The notes beneath the pieces are model-generated. The model was not told where the DNA came from, made no database searches, and worked only from the letters and a program-made list of their open reading frames with translations. Of a stretch of DNA of 25,680 bases, positions 15,379 to 23,908 are shown piece by piece. The translations under genes and the position numbers were made by a program. Source of the DNA: Bacteroidota bacterium (lineage in GTDB: Bacteria; Bacteroidota; Bacteroidia; J057). The stretch is taken from assembly GCA_963169475.1 (NCBI GenBank), contig CAUJFT010000088.1, forward strand, positions 1 to 25,680, read 5' to 3'. Numbering within the stretch: the stretch's first letter is position 1; each line of letters begins with the position of its first letter.

Positions 15379-16594
15379 GATAGCTTTGAGCGGGGAAATC
15401 CATGATATTTAGATAGGGGATTTGTGCCTTGTAGTACTGATTGATGATTTCAATCAGTTCATTCGTCAGCATGGCATTTCCTCTGGGAGTAAAGGAGTAT
15501 CCATCAAGCGTATAAAACCCTCCAAATATATACTCTTCGCTAAAATGGATTCCGTCTTCGATGATTTCCTTGCTTCTTAGGGTAGATACCATTTTTCGCA
15601 AATCACAAACCGGCAGCTTGTATTCTTTGCCAAGGTTGAAAATAATATTATTGTATTCTGTAGTCCTTTCGTACAAGGCATGATACTCTGCACTGTCTAA
15701 TACCATGTATTGAGGAACCGGATTCGAGGGAGACCGCCCAATTTGGGGATATTTTTTTAGATACCTTATGATGTAGTATAAACTCACATAATCATTGGAA
15801 CCAGACAAGCGGACTTCGCCTTTGTCGGTCATCAAATAATAGGGGATAGGTTCGCAGGTTTTATTATCCTTAAAAAAAGCGGTAGAGGCGATAAAATAGG
15901 GGGTTTCTGTAAGGTAGGGAATCGTAAGAAGAACGCCTTTGCTCGTTGTGGTGTTTAGAGTCTGAATCAATTTACGGTAGTTTGTCTCAAATTCAAGAGG
16001 GGAAATAGATTCTTTGCCCAACGTACCATATTTCCACACGTCATCAAATCCCATTTCTAATGTAAAAAAGCTTGGCTTCTTTATACTGATTAAATCGAGA
16101 TAAGAGATGGTAGTATCGGAGAACCTTTTGAGATAAGGGCATTCAATTTGTTTTTTTGTAACGTCAGCCAATCCAATGCAAGGCACGCCAAGATTATGGT
16201 AATCGCCTGGATAGGCAGGCGGAAAAGGGCTGGAAGACGCAGGGCTTTCTTCTAGAAAGGAGAATACACTATTTCCTTTACAATCCCAATTCATTAGCGA
16301 ATCTGGGGTATTAATTTTCCAATAACTATCCAATCCTTTGGGGATATAAGCCTGATTAAAAGCGTTCATTTTAATCTTCTGAAACTGACCGGCAAGCAGA
16401 TTGGGAAAGGAATAACGTTGCCCTTCTTCAAATACTCCGTAGTCAGAAAGCCCCGCGGTATAGTCAGACCCTATGGCAACGTACCGTTCGGTGTTTATTT
16501 CCCCCATAGAAAGCGTAGGACCATTGATTGTAGGGGGCGCGCATCCGGCGATAGAGAGGAGAATAAGTATATTTATAAGTACAATTCTTTTCAT
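15371..16594 (-). CDS. SGNH-hydrolase-like lipoprotein with degenerate catalytic blocks
   Basis: This is a 407-residue lipoprotein with a lipobox SIAGC (Cys18), so it is probably anchored in the outer or inner membrane facing the periplasm or surface. The overall plan matches the Bacteroidetes SGNH/GDSL lipoprotein family. The block I region is YVAIGSDYTAGL (38-49), where relatives read G(D/N)SxTAG. The block III region is EMGFDDVWKYG, where relatives read GNND. The block V region is LDGYSFTPRGNA, where relatives read DGxHxxxxG. Thus the nucleophile Ser, the block III Asn and the catalytic His are all displaced or replaced (GSD for GDS, FDD for NND, YS for xH). The family assignment is fairly safe; esterase activity is doubtful. 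It ends tail to tail with the metallohydrolase gene, 6 bp apart. No -7 element was found upstream. Confidence 0.78.
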   Translation of the reverse strand: MKRIVLINILILLSIAGCAPPTINGPTLSMGEINTERYVAIGSDYTAGLSDYGVFEEGQRYSFPNLLAGQFQKIKMNAFNQAYIPKGLDSYWKINTPDSLMNWDCKGNSVFSFLEESPASSSPFPPAYPGDYHNLGVPCIGLADVTKKQIECPYLKRFSDTTISYLDLISIKKPSFFTLEMGFDDVWKYGTLGKESISPLEFETNYRKLIQTLNTTTSKGVLLTIPYLTETPYFIASTAFFKDNKTCEPIPYYLMTDKGEVRLSGSNDYVSLYYIIRYLKKYPQIGRSPSNPVPQYMVLDSAEYHALYERTTEYNNIIFNLGKEYKLPVCDLRKMVSTLRSKEIIEDGIHFSEEYIFGGFYTLDGYSFTPRGNAMLTNELIEIINQYYKAQIPYLNIMDFPAQSYLQ

Positions 16595-16820
16595 ATTAAT
16601 GTATATCGGAAAAATAAGTTGAAAAGTTGTGCCATTAAGGTAAAAATATCAGGATACAACCATTTTGGTTGAGTTTAGGTTAAGCAAAAAAGAAAGGGAG
16701 TATGATAATTAATATATTTTTTGAAAGATGCCTCTCCGAGTAAACAACTTAGCCACTCTAATATGAAATAATTGTTACTTTGTATGTATTCTCAATAATT
16801 TAATTACACGGGGAACAGGA
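16595..16820. other. Divergent spacer upstream of the lipoprotein and dioxygenase genes
   Basis: No stable RNA or repeat is evident. TTACTTTG (16775-16782, one mismatch to TAnnTTTG) lies 38 bp before the small ORF at 16821 and is the best promoter candidate for the rightward unit. I see no exact element for the leftward lipoprotein gene. Confidence 0.4.
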
Positions 16821-16898
16821 ATGAGCATCATACTGGCTCTAATTGCAATATTTATTGCGTGCAGAGGACGTAAAAAAATCCCTATTCTTTCAAAATGA
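16821..16898 (+). CDS. Possible small membrane peptide overlapping the dioxygenase start
   Basis: This is a 25-codon ORF. Residues 2-14 (SIILALIAIFIAC) are wholly hydrophobic and could span or insert into the membrane. They are followed by a basic stretch RGRKKIP and the end ILSK, giving a positive-inside tail. The ATG is preceded by an unusually good ribosome-binding region, GGGGAACAGGA, in a genome where such sites are rare. Its TGA (16896-16898) overlaps the ATG of the dioxygenase gene (16895-16897) as ATGA, the classic arrangement for translational coupling. It could be a leader peptide controlling the next gene or a genuine small membrane protein. It has no recognised family, and an ORF this short can arise by chance. 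Confidence 0.45.
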   Translation: MSIILALIAIFIACRGRKKIPILSK

Positions 16899-17806
16899 AT
16901 GATATAAAGATGGATAGAAAAGAATTTATTCAAAAAACAATTTTAGGATTAGTAGCCATGAACACATTAAGTAACTTGAAAGCATTTACTGATACTCTTC
17001 CTATACAGAGTAAAAGAATGCCGGCATTATTTACCTCACACGGAAACCCAATGGATATTCCAATGACAAAAGAACAGCGACCGTTCTGGAACGAGTTGTT
17101 TAAACTTGGAAACACCTTACAAAAAGACTATGAGGTAAAAGCCGCATTGGTTGTATCTGCCCATTGGTGTACAAAAGGAACTTTTGTAAATATCTCGTCA
17201 GAGCAAAAGCAGATTTATGACTATTATGGTTTTCCAGATGAATATTATAAAGTGTATTATAAGGCTAAGGGCGCGCCGGATATGGCGCGTGAAGTAAAAA
17301 AAATGATTCCCTCCGTTACAGAAACAACGGATTGGGGATTAGACCACGGAGCGTGGCCAATGCTTATGCACCTATTTCCCAATGGCAATATTCCGGTTTT
17401 CCAGATGAGCATTGATTATTATGCAAAGCCCGAATATCATTATGAATTAGGAAAGCAGCTAAAACCATTGCGAGACAAGGGGGTGTTGATCATCGGTAGC
17501 GGTTCTCATATTCATAACCTGCAACTTGCCGGACAAAAAATGAGAAAAAATGACATGACACCCTTTGGTTGGGAGATAGAGTATGATACATGGTTAAAAA
17601 AGCAAATTGATGAAAGAAGCTTTGTCAATATCATAAACTATGAAAACAGCCATAAACTTGGCACTTTGGCAGCACCAACCCCAGACCATTATGTGCCAGT
17701 GCTGTATAGTTTAGGAATGACTGATAGCTCTGATGGTATTCGTTACTTTTATGAAGCACCGCCTTCGTTGCCCGCGTTTAGTGAGCGGAGCTTTATCATT
17801 CAATAA
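16895..17806 (+). CDS. Extradiol dioxygenase, DODA/YgiD (LigB-like) family
   Basis: This 303-residue protein resembles class III extradiol ring-cleavage dioxygenases such as YgiD/4,5-DOPA dioxygenase, which open catechol rings with a non-haem metal. Metal-ligand candidates are His49 (TSHGNP), His90 (SAHW), His151 (GLDHGAW) and His265 (TPDHYVP), in the order and contexts conserved in the family, plus GSGSHIHNL (201-209). Unlike typical YgiD it has an extra N-terminus of about 40 residues with RKEFIQKTILGLVAMNTL, a charged then hydrophobic segment that may be an export signal (Tat-like) or an anchor. An alternative start at MDRKEF (codon 6) cannot be excluded, but 16895 has the ATGA overlap with the upstream small ORF. 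The physiological substrate is unknown. The gene converges on glgB with a 64-bp spacer. Confidence 0.87.
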   Translation: MNDIKMDRKEFIQKTILGLVAMNTLSNLKAFTDTLPIQSKRMPALFTSHGNPMDIPMTKEQRPFWNELFKLGNTLQKDYEVKAALVVSAHWCTKGTFVNISSEQKQIYDYYGFPDEYYKVYYKAKGAPDMAREVKKMIPSVTETTDWGLDHGAWPMLMHLFPNGNIPVFQMSIDYYAKPEYHYELGKQLKPLRDKGVLIIGSGSHIHNLQLAGQKMRKNDMTPFGWEIEYDTWLKKQIDERSFVNIINYENSHKLGTLAAPTPDHYVPVLYSLGMTDSSDGIRYFYEAPPSLPAFSERSFIIQ

Positions 17807-17870
17807 AATCATAAGCATTAGAAAAATTAAAAAGCAAGGAATCAACGCCTCAAATGATGAACGTGTAAGA

Positions 17871-19925
17871 TTAACCAATTGAAGGTTTAGCCTTTCCTAA
17901 TACGATTAAGGTTCGGTTGGGGAGATAAATACTAATATAGTGCCCTAATTTTCGGCTTTTTTCGGTAGTGTATAGAACCGACTCGTCCACGCGGTTATGC
18001 CCCCCGAATTGGGCATTATCCGTGTTGAGGATTACGTGGTAAGTTCCTCCTTTGAGCATACGCACCTTATACCCAACCTGAGACTCCTCTACATTCAGGT
18101 TAAGAATAAATACATATCCTCCACGTTCAAATACCAATATTTTAAGGGTATCATCAAGCATCAGTTGAGTGGCATTTCCAGAGTCCAGAATGTGTTTCTG
18201 CTTTACAAAGTCTATCATCGCTTTGTCAAAGTCGCCAAGCCATTTGTACTTGAGTTCGGGATTGTCATAAAGAGACCACTGCCTGCGGGCGTAATGATGA
18301 CTCCAATCATTGCCCTCTCGTGGAAAGTCAATCCATTCAGGATGTCCAAACTCATTCCCCATAAAATTCAGGTAAGCCTCTCCACCAAGCGAAATAGTAA
18401 GAAGACGGATAATTTTGTGCAGCGCAATGCCCCTATCTATTATAAGATTAGGGGTGTCTTTGTGCATAGCATGATACATTTCGGGTCCCATAAGCCTAAA
18501 TGCAGTGGTTTGGTCTCCAACCAAAGCTTGGTCGTGAGATTCTGCATAAGCGATATTGGGTTCTTTGGCTCTTCTATCATTCAGAATATTCCACATTTCA
18601 AATAAGCTCCAATCCTCATCTTTGGAGTGTTTCAGGAGGCGAACCCAATAATCAGGGATTCCCATTGCAAGGCGGTAATCAAAGCCTAACCCTCCCTCCT
18701 GTATTTTTCGACAGGCTCCCGGTATTCCGCTCATATCTTCAGCAATAGTAATTGCGTCCGGCTTTATGGTATGGATAAGATGATTGGCGAGCCGGAGATA
18801 AGTCATTGCTCCTTTGTTGGTTTTAGCACCAAAATATTTCTCGTACTTGTCAAAGGTAATCCCTAGTCCATGGTGAGTATATAGCATAGAGGTAACCCCA
18901 TCAAATCTAAAACCATCAAAATGAAATACTTTTAGCCAATAGGTCAAATTGGAAAGTAGAAACATTAGCACCTCTTTTTTTTCATAATTAAATAATTTTG
19001 AATCCCAAGCAGGATGATTTCCTTTTTCCCCCTCATAAAAATACTGATAATCTGTCCCGTCAAACTGATTGAGACCCTCCATAAAATTTTTGACCGCATG
19101 AGAATGGACTACGTCCATAATTACCGCTAAACCCATTACATGCGCCTCATTAACCAAATACTTTAAATCTTCTGGAGTTCCGAACCGGCTAGAAGGAGCA
19201 AAAAAGTTAGAAACATGATAGCCAAAAGACGCATAGTAAGGATGCTCTTGCACTGCCATAAGCTGTACACAATTATATCCTGCTGCTTTAATTCTAGGTA
19301 GTGTACGAATGGCAAATTCCCTCCAAGTGCCTACGCCTTCCTTCTCCTGCGCCATTCCGGGGTGGCACTCATAGATGATTAATGTACTAATATCGGCAGT
19401 TTTAAATGCACTATCTGTCCATACAAATGGGATTTTTGGTTTCCAAAATTGACCAGAATATTCGGAAGTATCAGTATCCTGAATTACTCGCTGAATATAG
19501 GCGGGGATTCGGTCCATCGCATGACTTGGGCATTTTACGTGTACTTTTAGCCGGCTGCCATGAATCAGGCGGCCTGTATACTCACTATCGGGAAGGAAAA
19601 TTTCCCAAAGCCCGTTCCCTTTTTTTTGCATAAGATGTTCAAAGGGGTCCCACCCATTAAAATCTCCAATCAAAGACAAGCCTACCGCTCCGGGTGCCCA
19701 CTCCCGATACCACCACCCTTTCTTTACGTCATCATAATTTAACCCCAGATACAGATAAGCAGAGGCAAAAGATTGTAATTCGCCAAAGTTTTCCTCTACT
19801 TCTAATTTCATCTTTTGATAATGAGCCAATCTCGCCCTTATTTCCGTTTCATAGGGTTTAAGCAGGGGGTCTTCATCTATGAGCAAGATATTTTTTGTGT
19901 AACAATCTATGTAATTATTTAGCAT
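17871..19925 (-). CDS. 1,4-alpha-glucan (glycogen) branching enzyme, GH13_8 eukaryote-like type
   Basis: This 684-residue cytosolic enzyme cuts alpha-1,4 chains and rejoins them as alpha-1,6 branches in glycogen. The N-terminal helical segment and CBM48 domain (YREWAPGA, LIGDFNGW, about 72-95) precede the GH13 barrel. The barrel has region I VIMDVVHSH, region II GFRFDGVTSM (Asp342), region III TIAEDMSG (Glu396) and region IV AESHDQALVGD (Asp465). The C-terminal beta domain ends in LIVLGKA. The wording YECHPGMAQE, HSHAVKN, RFDGVTSMLYTHHG and GNEFGHPEW(I)DFPREGN is that of the eukaryotic GBE1 subfamily (GH13_8) rather than E. coli GlgB (GH13_9). The gene is monocistronic; no glgA, glgC or glgP is adjacent. 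A -7 element lies 56-63 bp upstream. The gene symbol is left empty because the protein is not of the classical GlgB subfamily. Confidence 0.95.
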   Translation of the reverse strand: MLNNYIDCYTKNILLIDEDPLLKPYETEIRARLAHYQKMKLEVEENFGELQSFASAYLYLGLNYDDVKKGWWYREWAPGAVGLSLIGDFNGWDPFEHLMQKKGNGLWEIFLPDSEYTGRLIHGSRLKVHVKCPSHAMDRIPAYIQRVIQDTDTSEYSGQFWKPKIPFVWTDSAFKTADISTLIIYECHPGMAQEKEGVGTWREFAIRTLPRIKAAGYNCVQLMAVQEHPYYASFGYHVSNFFAPSSRFGTPEDLKYLVNEAHVMGLAVIMDVVHSHAVKNFMEGLNQFDGTDYQYFYEGEKGNHPAWDSKLFNYEKKEVLMFLLSNLTYWLKVFHFDGFRFDGVTSMLYTHHGLGITFDKYEKYFGAKTNKGAMTYLRLANHLIHTIKPDAITIAEDMSGIPGACRKIQEGGLGFDYRLAMGIPDYWVRLLKHSKDEDWSLFEMWNILNDRRAKEPNIAYAESHDQALVGDQTTAFRLMGPEMYHAMHKDTPNLIIDRGIALHKIIRLLTISLGGEAYLNFMGNEFGHPEWIDFPREGNDWSHHYARRQWSLYDNPELKYKWLGDFDKAMIDFVKQKHILDSGNATQLMLDDTLKILVFERGGYVFILNLNVEESQVGYKVRMLKGGTYHVILNTDNAQFGGHNRVDESVLYTTEKSRKLGHYISIYLPNRTLIVLGKAKPSIG

Positions 19926-19980
19926 ATTTTAGTAGCCAAGAAAACTATCTATGGGTAATTTTAATTCCTATATTTTCATG

Positions 19981-19988
19981 CAAAGTTA
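19981..19988 (-). promoter_or_regulatory. -7 promoter element for the branching enzyme gene
   Basis: The minus strand reads TAACTTTG, an exact TAnnTTTG match, 56 bp upstream of the ATG at 19925. It predicts a leader of about 50 nt. Confidence 0.6.
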
Positions 19989-20189
19989 AATCTTTTTCTC
20001 TATTCTTGCCCTTTTTATGCTAAATAGTTGCTCAAAATTTTAAAATCTGGGCGATATAAAACTAGCAAAAAGAATGCCCACTTTGCGCCTAAAGGCAATC
20101 ATATACTGAAAGTATAATAATAAGTAGTACGAGGTAAGTAATACTTGTTTTATCAACCATCAATGATTGGTCATAGTAAAGTTGAAAAC
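19989..20189. other. Intergenic region upstream of the branching enzyme
   Basis: No gene was recognised. It holds small inverted repeats only (GCCTAAAGGC near 20087-20096; ATACT/AGTAT near 20103-20115) and the distal part of the branching-enzyme promoter region. Confidence 0.4.
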
Positions 20190-20192
20190 TAA

Positions 20193-20224
20193 AAAAGTGG
20201 AGAATTTTAAAAATCCCCACTTTT
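20193..20224 (-). terminator. Terminator of the 1220-residue surface-protein gene
   Basis: On the plus strand AAAAGTGGAGA (20193-20203) and TCCCCACTTTT (20214-20224) pair with one mismatch around a 10-nt loop. Read on the minus strand, the stem is followed by a T-run. It lies 22 bp past the stop codon at 20246. Confidence 0.75.
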
Positions 20225-20245
20225 AGAATAATTTACTTCCCTTTA

Positions 20246-23200
20246 TTATTCTGCTTTAACAAATTTTCTATAGCTACGTTTACCATCACTACTTATTGCA
20301 CTAAGGAAATAAGTACCCGTAGGTAATGAAGATACATCTAATGTGAGCGTTCTATTGAAAACATTTTCGGGAACAAAAGAGGTAACTCTGCCAGTATTAT
20401 CCATAATTGTTATTTTAAGCGTTTTAATATCCGTTTGATTATTTTGGAGCGTTAGAGTTAGCTTACCTGCTGTCGGATTAGGATATACCTCAAAGTTTAG
20501 TGTTTCTACATTTGGCATAATCTTTACCTCTATTGCTTCTGAATAAAAGGTATTTCCATCAGTATCTATTTCTTTAATTCTGTAAAAAATCTTTTCTTCT
20601 CCATAAACAGGTCTAAGTGTTTTATCAAAATGTTGATAATGCGTATCTCCCATAATCCCTAATGCCTCTACGCTTGCGATGGATAAAAATTCTGGTTCAT
20701 CGGGATATTTTCTCTGCACTTCGTACAAATCTGTAAGCTGCTCTATGTGTGTTACCCAATCTACAATGACAAAGTAGTCCTCATTTTTAGAGACAGAGGC
20801 CGTTAGTGAAAGGGCATCTGCTGGTAGAACACAATTATCTACCGTTATTTTTACTGCGTCTGCCGCTGTACACACTCCGTTTGAAACCGTAACGGTATAA
20901 GTTCGCGTAGCAGACGGGGTAGCAACCGGATTGGCAATATTAGGGTTAGAAAGGTCGGTTGTCGGAGACCATTGATAGCTCACTGGAGCATTGAGAGAAC
21001 ACATGAAAAAACGAACGTTTGGTCTCATATTCGTAGCCGTTCCGGTTAAAAGCCCGCACCCTGATGCTCCATCAGTTGCGGAGTGAATCGTTGAGATAAA
21101 GCTAGTATTAGAGGCATAAATGAAATCATTGTTAGAAGAAGAAGTATTGTCAAAACATATCTGAACAATAAGATTTGTTGTTCCGTCCCAAGCGTATCCG
21201 TTTGTAAAAGGAATTGTTTTCCAGCCAGCTCCTCCACTCAAAGTATAACTTCCCGAATACACAGTAGTAAGCCCAGATTGGAATGTATTGAGTATGGTGA
21301 GATTTGTACACCCAATACTGATAGTGAAATTACTATATGGAATAGTACTATTTACGGATTGGATATTCAGCGCAATCGCATTAATCTTTCCGCCTGCCCC
21401 CATACCAAGAGCAGAGAGTTCCGTCCCACGATATAACATCTGTAGCTTTCCGTCTTCCATCAAACCAGTAAATGGATAAGTTACTGTTGTATTAGGATTA
21501 CCAAATATATAATCCACAGTAGCACCTCCACAAGCCGCATTGGTTGCTCCACAAGGCGGGGGCGTAGTAATTGCAGTAATAAAGGTCGTTGTATTCAGAT
21601 TTACGGTTAGTCCAGGATTGCTACAAATTCCGCTAGAATCGGGTGTCGCATCTACAAGATTAGAAGTTCTTAGCTGCAAAGTATCCCTAAGTACGCACCC
21701 ACCTCCTGCTGCTTCTACTGCATAGGCTATATTTCCGGGTCCTGCCGTAGCAATGGGATTAGGGATATTGCTCGCACTCAAACCTGTAGGAGGACTCCAA
21801 GTATAAGCCACAGGAGGAGATACCGAACAATGATTAAATAAAATATTGGCTCTTGAGGTACTAGCAATACCGGACGTAAGTGCGCAACCTACTACGTTAT
21901 CTTGATATCTGAAAAAAGCACTATTGGCAGAAGTGGTAGTATAGGCTATGTGGTCATATTGAGAATAGGTCGTATTATCAAAACAAATTTCTACCACGAG
22001 ATTATTTGTACCATTCCAAAAAAATGAATTATCAAAATCAAAATGATTCCATCCTGTAGTGGTACTAATGCCTGATATAGGAGCATAAACCGTAGTCATT
22101 CCCCCCACAAAGTTGTTAAGTGTACTTAAATTTGTGCATCCTAATTTAATATTAAAATTATTATAGGGAATGGTGCTATTTTTGGTTATAACATTGAGTG
22201 CTAAGGCATTAATGTTTCCAACAGAGAGACCGGCTGCGGTAAGTTCTGCCGCTGTATATAAAAATTGAGTTCTTCCATCATGCCAATAACCGCAAAAAGG
22301 ATATTGTATCGTTGACGCTCCCGTTCCAATCGTATAATTAGTAGAGGTACCGACACAAGCCCTTGTGCTAATTCCACAAGAAGCACCAGAAGCCATAAAG
22401 GGCATTACTGCATTGGTGGTTAGCTGAACCGTCTGCCCTGTACAGACATTGGAGACAGGGGGACTTGCATTGATGCTCCCACCTTTAAATATGGTAATAT
22501 TATCCGAAGATACACACCCTGCATAAGTATAGGAAACAGTATAAATTTGTGGTAAAGTAGCCGGAACTGCTGTAGGATTTTTAATATTAGTAGCACTCAA
22601 ACCAGAACCAGACCAAGTATATATACCAGAAGGGTTTCCAAAGATAGTAGTGTTTAGCTGTATTTGTTGTCCGGCACATATTGTATCACTTGAAGCAATC
22701 GCTTCTACTCCTGCTACGTAAATCACAATATTTGCATTGGCTACGCTTGGAATAGGGCAGAAATTATCCCGAGCATAAATGTAAAAGGCATTATATCCCA
22801 CCGCAGTAGCCGGAGGAGTCCATGTAAAAGTCATCATAACCGGGTTAGTTCCACTATAAGAAAGCGTTGCTCCTCCGGGCAAACTTACAGAAGCATTATC
22901 CGTTACTACCGGGTTTCCCGTAGTAGAAGAGGCTTGAATCTGAAAAGTAACAGGCACTCCGGAGCAAGCGGTCATTGCATGCGTCTGACCTGCATTCAGG
23001 GTAGCTCCACTAAGATTATTGATACCTCCAATTGCTACCCCTCCGGTAAGCCCGTTGCTTATAATAAGTTGAATATCCCGCATTACCGAACCCACAAAAA
23101 CTCCATTTCTATATTCTTGGACAAGTACCGCCGTTACACTTATCTGAATCTGTGTGGGGGTAAATTGCATCTGTCCGGTAACACTATTGATGGTAAACGA

Positions 23201-23908
23201 GCCTGATGAAGTGCTAATGGGATAGCTTGGACTCCATGGCGCATTATAAGTTACGGGAGTTCCTACATTTTGACGAGGCGTAACCACAGAATAAACAAGG
23301 TTATCTCCATCTTGCTCGGAAGTAGCATGAGAATAATTTTGAGCTTGATTCACACCGAATACTGGTACAGGCTTGGTATAAAAATCCGGAGAACTATTTT
23401 GGGGAGCAGCCACATTGTTTAAGATGGCTTCAAAATAAAAAGCCTCTCCCGCAGACCCGGTCGTTATCGAATAGTTGCGGCAACAATTGGTATAACTAAA
23501 TGTCCAATCTGTACATGCAGAGGGTAGAGTATAAATCGTTGAATACACATATTCTTCTACGCCTAATGCCGTCCCTCCATTACAAGTCGTCGCTCCTGAA
23601 TTACAAATTACGGAGACCTCTACTGGATAACCGGCTTCTAAGCTAGCGTTGGCAAAAGTAGAAACAGCACAATTGGTTGAGCTAATGGCTATTACCTCTG
23701 AAGGATTCATCGCAACTCCAGAGCAATCACGATAAAGTGTAAGTTTAATCCGATAAGTGTTTCCCCCAAGATTTACGTAAGTCAAATCTCCTCCCATTAG
23801 ATGAGAAGCATGAGAGACAGAAGGTAAAAAAGCAATAAAAACTAAGAGTGAGTAAAGATACCCAATATTGGGTGATAAACGCAGAAACTTTTCGTAAAAT
23901 TTTAACAT
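20246..23908 (-). CDS. Giant T9SS surface protein with SHLMGGD domain, PKD/Ig-like segments and duplicated module
   Basis: This 1220-residue secreted protein is probably displayed on the cell surface. A signal peptide (about 1-34) ends at SHA/SHLMGG. The first domain (about 35-290) has SHLMGGDLTY, YRIKLTLYRDCSG and CCRNYSI, the cysteine-containing domain found at the start of many large Bacteroidetes adhesin-like proteins. Ig/PKD-like segments follow (YTVSYTYAGCVSSDNITI, SNVCTGQTVQL, RTYTVTVSNGVCTAADAV). Two modules of about 185 residues, near 506-692 and 786-968, are clear duplicates. They share NSTIPYxNFxIxxGCTNLxxLNxFxxGxTTVY and LxVxICFDNT, and each starts with a C-(6)-C pair. Residues about 1140-1220 are the T9SS tail (YPNPTAGKL, MDNTGRV, PTGTYFLSAIS, terminal YRKFVKAE). 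No enzyme motif was found. A role in adhesion, gliding or matrix is inference from the family. Confidence 0.9.
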   Translation of the reverse strand: MLKFYEKFLRLSPNIGYLYSLLVFIAFLPSVSHASHLMGGDLTYVNLGGNTYRIKLTLYRDCSGVAMNPSEVIAISSTNCAVSTFANASLEAGYPVEVSVICNSGATTCNGGTALGVEEYVYSTIYTLPSACTDWTFSYTNCCRNYSITTGSAGEAFYFEAILNNVAAPQNSSPDFYTKPVPVFGVNQAQNYSHATSEQDGDNLVYSVVTPRQNVGTPVTYNAPWSPSYPISTSSGSFTINSVTGQMQFTPTQIQISVTAVLVQEYRNGVFVGSVMRDIQLIISNGLTGGVAIGGINNLSGATLNAGQTHAMTACSGVPVTFQIQASSTTGNPVVTDNASVSLPGGATLSYSGTNPVMMTFTWTPPATAVGYNAFYIYARDNFCPIPSVANANIVIYVAGVEAIASSDTICAGQQIQLNTTIFGNPSGIYTWSGSGLSATNIKNPTAVPATLPQIYTVSYTYAGCVSSDNITIFKGGSINASPPVSNVCTGQTVQLTTNAVMPFMASGASCGISTRACVGTSTNYTIGTGASTIQYPFCGYWHDGRTQFLYTAAELTAAGLSVGNINALALNVITKNSTIPYNNFNIKLGCTNLSTLNNFVGGMTTVYAPISGISTTTGWNHFDFDNSFFWNGTNNLVVEICFDNTTYSQYDHIAYTTTSANSAFFRYQDNVVGCALTSGIASTSRANILFNHCSVSPPVAYTWSPPTGLSASNIPNPIATAGPGNIAYAVEAAGGGCVLRDTLQLRTSNLVDATPDSSGICSNPGLTVNLNTTTFITAITTPPPCGATNAACGGATVDYIFGNPNTTVTYPFTGLMEDGKLQMLYRGTELSALGMGAGGKINAIALNIQSVNSTIPYSNFTISIGCTNLTILNTFQSGLTTVYSGSYTLSGGAGWKTIPFTNGYAWDGTTNLIVQICFDNTSSSNNDFIYASNTSFISTIHSATDGASGCGLLTGTATNMRPNVRFFMCSLNAPVSYQWSPTTDLSNPNIANPVATPSATRTYTVTVSNGVCTAADAVKITVDNCVLPADALSLTASVSKNEDYFVIVDWVTHIEQLTDLYEVQRKYPDEPEFLSIASVEALGIMGDTHYQHFDKTLRPVYGEEKIFYRIKEIDTDGNTFYSEAIEVKIMPNVETLNFEVYPNPTAGKLTLTLQNNQTDIKTLKITIMDNTGRVTSFVPENVFNRTLTLDVSSLPTGTYFLSAISSDGKRSYRKFVKAE

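Noticed and set aside
17997..18605. 202-codon plus-strand frame
   Set aside because: Lies wholly antisense to the branching enzyme, which has every catalytic motif; the antisense product has no recognisable domain.
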